Source: Xestospongia muta
Taxonomy: Eukaryota; Porifera; Demospongiae; Haplosclerida; Petrosiidae
Reading direction: 5' to 3'
NCBI GenBank assembly: GCA_963693285.1
Contig: OY848924.1
Span: 7,116,400-7,180,399 of the forward strand
DNA: 64,000 nucleotides
Shown piece by piece: positions 60,194 to 64,000 of this stretch (the first letter of the stretch is position 1; the number at the start of each line of letters is the position of its first letter). The position numbers and the translations under genes were made by a program. Under the pieces are notes generated by a model, which saw only the letters and a list, made by a program, of their open reading frames with translations, was not told the DNA's origin and did no database searches.

Positions 60194-62182
60194 ATGGCTA
60201 CCACTGTACTACAGTGTCTCTGTGTTGTTTCTCTCATACAATTAACAATAGCTACAGATGTACCTGCAGACTGGGTATTGTCTAAAAGAGCTGACCCAAA
60301 TGAACTGGTATGTTAACATTACAATGTATCTATGTAAAAGGTATAGCTCATTCTGTATGTGTGCAGTACTGTATAGTGGGTAATTTTGGAGGAAGAAAAT
60401 ATTGACGAATCAGTATAAAATAGACTTTGGCAAAACTAAGTTTGGTGAATGATTTGTTCCACTTACTACCACACCCCTAATTAAAACATTGGATGACAAG
60501 TTTGGCAAATGAAATCCAATTTGCCAATATTTTCTCCTTCCAAAATTACCCACTATATATAAGTACCTGGCCTTCCAAAATTAGACAAACATAATTACAA
60601 ACAGTGTTCCTATTATAGGTACACGTGACTTTAGCCCTCAAGCAGACTAATCGAGATTGGTTGGAGAGGACATTACTCTCAGTGTCAGATCCTGATTCTC
60701 CCAACTATGGACACCATATGTCTCTAGAAGAAATTGCAAAATATGTCCATGGTTATCCTGAGGGTGTGGCTAAAGTCAAAGAGGTTCTAGGAGCTGTTGG
60801 AGTACAACCTAGTTTCACTATCGGAGAAGGTTTTGCAATAGCAGATATACCAGTCTCAATAGCAGAGAACCTGTTCTCTGCTACATTTTATGAGTTTCGA
60901 TATCGAGACAAACCAAATATGACAACCATTCGCACATTGGAATACACCATCCCTTCTACACTACGATCATATTTGGACTTTATGTGTTGTATTGATAAAT
61001 TCCCTTATCCAAATCAAGTAAAAACCCACTTCTCCTACGGACGACCAAAGTCTCTTGGGGTCTCTCCTACATCCATCAGCAAAGACTACAACATCAGTGA
61101 CTATCAGAGTAGTAATGAAAAGAACTCACAAGCTATTGCTGGTTTCCTCAAACAATATTTTAATCCCTCTGATTTGAAAGACTTTCAAGATGAATTTGAT
61201 ATTCCCAGTAATCCTATTGCAAAGGTTATTGGTACAAATGATCCAAACCGACCTGGAGATGAAGCGTCATTAGATGTGCAGTATATCACAGGTATGTTAT
61301 GATGGATGGATGAATGAATTAATAGATGGATGGAATGAATGAACCAATAGTTGGATAAATGGATGTGGTTACTCTCTTTTAGCCGTAGGAAAGAAAGTAC
61401 GTACTTGGTTTATCTCCATATCAACTTATTCTAATGGGAAGCAAGAGGATTTTCTTTCCTGGTTGACCATTCTTGCTAACACTTCGGACTCACCTTGGGT
61501 ACATTCAGCAAGTTATGGAGATGTGGAAAGTACCATCGATCAATCATATCTCCAACGTTGTGATGACGAGTTTAAAAAACTTGGAATATCTGGACGTACG
61601 ATCTTGTTTGCATCAGGAGATAGCGGTGTTGATTGTAAAAGTGGCAAATTCCATCCTAATTGGCCTACTAGCAGTCCATACATTACATCAGTAGGTGGTA
61701 CTGAGTCCATGACAAGAGTGTGGCCGTCAGGAGGTGGAGGGTTTTCCAATGTCTTTCGTACTCCTGATTACCAAAAGCAAGCTGTCGAGAATTATCTTAA
61801 TAGTGGTAAAGCACCAAAGACATCTTATTTTAATGCCCAAGGTCGTGCCTATCCTGATGTCAGTGCTTTTGCGACGGGATTTCTCATTTATGTCGGAGGA
61901 GAGGTTGCTGTTGTAGGTGGTACCAGTTGTTCTGCTCCCACTGTGGCTGGAGTCATCTCATTACTGAATGATGTGCGTCTTAACAAAGGCATGAGTACTC
62001 TAGGATTTTTTAATCCGTTGCTATACAAACTTCAAGGACAAGGATTCTTTGATATTACTGAGGGTGAAAACTATGGGGACAACATCTTTTGTGATGGTTT
62101 TAAAGCAATCAAAGGATGGGATCCAGCATCAGGTTGGGGTAGTCCTAATTTTGGAGTTCTCAAAGATCTTGTTGTGCAATAA
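60194..62182 (+). CDS. TPP1: Tripeptidyl-peptidase-I-like sedolisin, copy 2
   Basis: Exons 60194..60307, 60619..61291 and 61383..62182 give 528 residues. The signal peptide is at MATTVLQCLCVVSLIQLTIA. The prodomain start (VTLALKQTNRDWLERTLLSV through the FTIGEGFAIADIPVS segment) is almost identical to copy 1, after which the two diverge strongly. The catalytic residues are intact: Glu/Asp in DEASLDVQY, Asp in FASGDSG, Ser in GGTSCSAPTVAG; the calcium-site motif is GWDPASGWGSPNFG. An extra intron after DVQYIT, carrying ATGGATGA repeats, is absent from copy 1, while the final intron of copy 1 is absent here. So the two gene structures have drifted even though the first intron is shared. Probably a lysosomal or secreted digestive peptidase. 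Confidence 0.93.
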
Positions 62183-63689
62183 CAAATTTGTTGTTGTCGC
62201 TTCTTCTTACATTATTAATTTACTTTACTTGATTTATCTGTGACTGTTTAGTTAATTTTATAAGCTATATTTAATTTTTATGTTTTTTTAATTTTTTTAT
62301 TGAATTTCTTTAATATGAGAGTATGAAACCATACTCTATCAATCCAGAGCTAGTCATCAGATTGGTATCTGGTCTTAAATATTGTTGAGTGATTTTGAAA
62401 AAATTAACCCCCTTTAAAATAAAATCTTTGTCTATAAATTTATCATTTTCTATAGAAAATTATATGAAATGTCAAAGTTCTTCATGGCCAGCTGGTGCTT
62501 GGACACAGGGAGATTTGACTTCATGTAAGATTTCCCTTTCTAGTGATACCATAGAACATTGAGGTACACTAATTTTAGCTGCATCACATGAACTATTATA
62601 TGCTAGTAAGAAAACAATAAGAATGTTGATAAACAATTTACACCAACAATTAAACCCAATCTACATATCTAAATAAATTACTTAAATTCTAAAAATAGAG
62701 TAGGTGTATCTATTTTTAGAACATATCCAATTAAGCTAATTGAGTTGTGTAATTGAAATGTAGTAACACAAACCACAATACAATTTGTTAACTACAATTG
62801 TTTTACATGTAAATAGACCAGTATCTTAGCAACCAAAGTATTCCCTCTCCTCCCACTCAAAATTAAAATACAATAAACCTCTATAGACATACATAAATGA
62901 GTTTACTGAAATTATTCAATGTAGTTATTAGTACAGTGGGAGACAATTGATAACATTATCTAATTACTATTAAACAAATTATTTACATGATTACAATGTA
63001 TGTGTCTGATATCAATTGATGTGTATTCACAACTCTAGTTCCAGACAGATCAGATAATCCCACATAATCTAATTTAGCAGGTATTATGTAATAAATTAAA
63101 TAACTCAAGTTCCAGACAATAGAGACAATCCCACATAAACTATGTGTGTGTGCGTGATCATTCCATTGTGATTGTTAACAGTAAATTGTATACTGCTTAT
63201 CCTATCACAACAAATAGAACAACATTAGCATTACATCAATGTGTTAGATGGTGTGAAATACAATTATTAGCAAAAACAAAATGGTGCCATACTCATTAAT
63301 CTATTGTTTTGACCACAGCAAAGATGTTGTTGCTGACATAAAAAGAACTAACTCCAAACAAAAGTGAATTTTTAAATCCAGTGGGATAATACTAACACTA
63401 ATGCATCCGTGGAAAAAAGGAAAATACACGACATTCTATCCACACTAGAACAATAGCAGGTGTTTTCATATCGTGTTACCAACTCAAACCGTATTTGAAA
63501 CAAGCTGTTGGCCTAAAATTTCTAGACAAAGAATAACACTATTATCAAGTGATTAACTTTGATAAGCTCAATAGTAAACAATGAACCACCTTGCAATTGG
63601 ATACGTTATAAAATGTATGGTTTCCTGGTTAACAAAGGGTGAGGTAAAGGTGTGTCTGTTGTCAATTAAATTCTCTAGACATATGTGGA
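62183..63689. other. AT-rich intergenic region
   Basis: No gene, RNA or defined element recognised. An AATAAA near 62420 may serve the sedolisin transcript. CCAGACAGATCAGATAATCC and CCAGACAATAGAGACAATCC with following CACATAA (63040 and 63113) form a loose direct repeat. Confidence 0.45.
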
Positions 63690-63992
63690 ATGCAGCACAA
63701 TTTGCTGTCTACAATTCTTGTAAATTTGTGTGGGATTTGCATCATTGCAGCTGGTCTTGTTAGCCTGCCTGACAATCCAGTGTGTTATATTGCTAATTAT
63801 ATATGCAGTGCTACTGGTGTAGAATGCAAACAGATGTTATTTAAGCTCAGTGCGAACAGTGTCACTAGTGTCAGACTGTCAGCAAGCCGTAACAGCACTT
63901 TGCAATTGAAGCCAGGTGAAATAATCTCTCAGGCATTGATTTTTAGCTTATTACTGCAGAAGAGAAAGAAATTAACCAGCTATGGCTGTTGA
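63690..63992 (+). CDS. Possible start of a gene, unrecognised
   Basis: A 100-codon ATG frame beginning with a hydrophobic segment (LLSTILVNLCGICIIAAGLV) like a signal peptide, then VSLPDNPVCYIANYICSATG, VECKQMLFKLSANSVTSVRL and a Ser/Leu-rich end. Cys spacing and the secretory start are suggestive, but the window ends here and no splice partner can be checked. It may be the first exon of a gene running off the window, or chance. Confidence 0.25.
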   Translation: MQHNLLSTILVNLCGICIIAAGLVSLPDNPVCYIANYICSATGVECKQMLFKLSANSVTSVRLSASRNSTLQLKPGEIISQALIFSLLLQKRKKLTSYGC

Positions 63993-64000
63993 AAGTTGGT

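Overview
The window is nuclear DNA of a compact animal genome, most likely a demosponge. It is AT-rich, with intron-split genes on both strands, many introns of 45-100 bp with clean GT-AG borders, and dense short repeats. The content fits a sponge: a giant membrane receptor of SRCR and sushi/CCP repeats resembling the putative aggregation receptor known from the sponge Geodia, a CARD plus death-domain adaptor, and lineage-specific secreted cysteine-rich families. I made all exon models by reading splice sites by eye; no search was run.

Layout. 0.4-14 kb holds housekeeping and signalling genes: an EEF1AKMT4-like methyltransferase, a clavaminate-synthase-like Fe(II)/2-oxoglutarate oxygenase (minus), the 3' end of an atypical PKC with an in-frame stop, a poorly resolved membrane-protein region, a CARD-death-domain protein and the PP1 regulator SDS22/PPP1R7. 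14.8-20.5 kb holds a single-exon seven-transmembrane PRRT3/4-like protein and the ribosome-biogenesis factor NIP7 (minus), whose introns carry a hAT-type element and a foldback element. 20.5-30 kb is a locus duplicated to four copies: an unrecognised coiled-coil gene (complete once, otherwise pseudogene pieces) convergent with a small secreted cysteine-rich protein (three intact copies, one killed by a nonsense change and a hAT-type insertion).

30.4-50 kb is dominated by one minus-strand receptor gene of 39 exons: signal peptide, 3 somatomedin-B-like domains, 14 SRCR domains, 3 CCP domains, a Thr/Ser-rich 15-residue-repeat stalk, one membrane helix and an acidic cytoplasmic tail. Every exon junction keeps frame except one SRCR exon that carries an exact 13-bp tandem duplication. 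The tail exons are duplicated downstream as a decayed copy. 52-56.3 kb encodes a Gln/Pro-rich and Ser/Thr-rich protein with seven exact 177-bp repeats. 56.6-62.2 kb holds two tripeptidyl-peptidase-I-like sedolisins flanking a secreted Cys-rich protein and a tRNA-Ile(GAT). The two peptidases share a nearly identical prodomain tract but diverged catalytic domains, which points to gene conversion.

No operon logic applies. The receptor, the Cys-rich secreted proteins and the lysosomal/secreted peptidases may suit recognition, adhesion and digestion in a filter feeder, but that link is inference.
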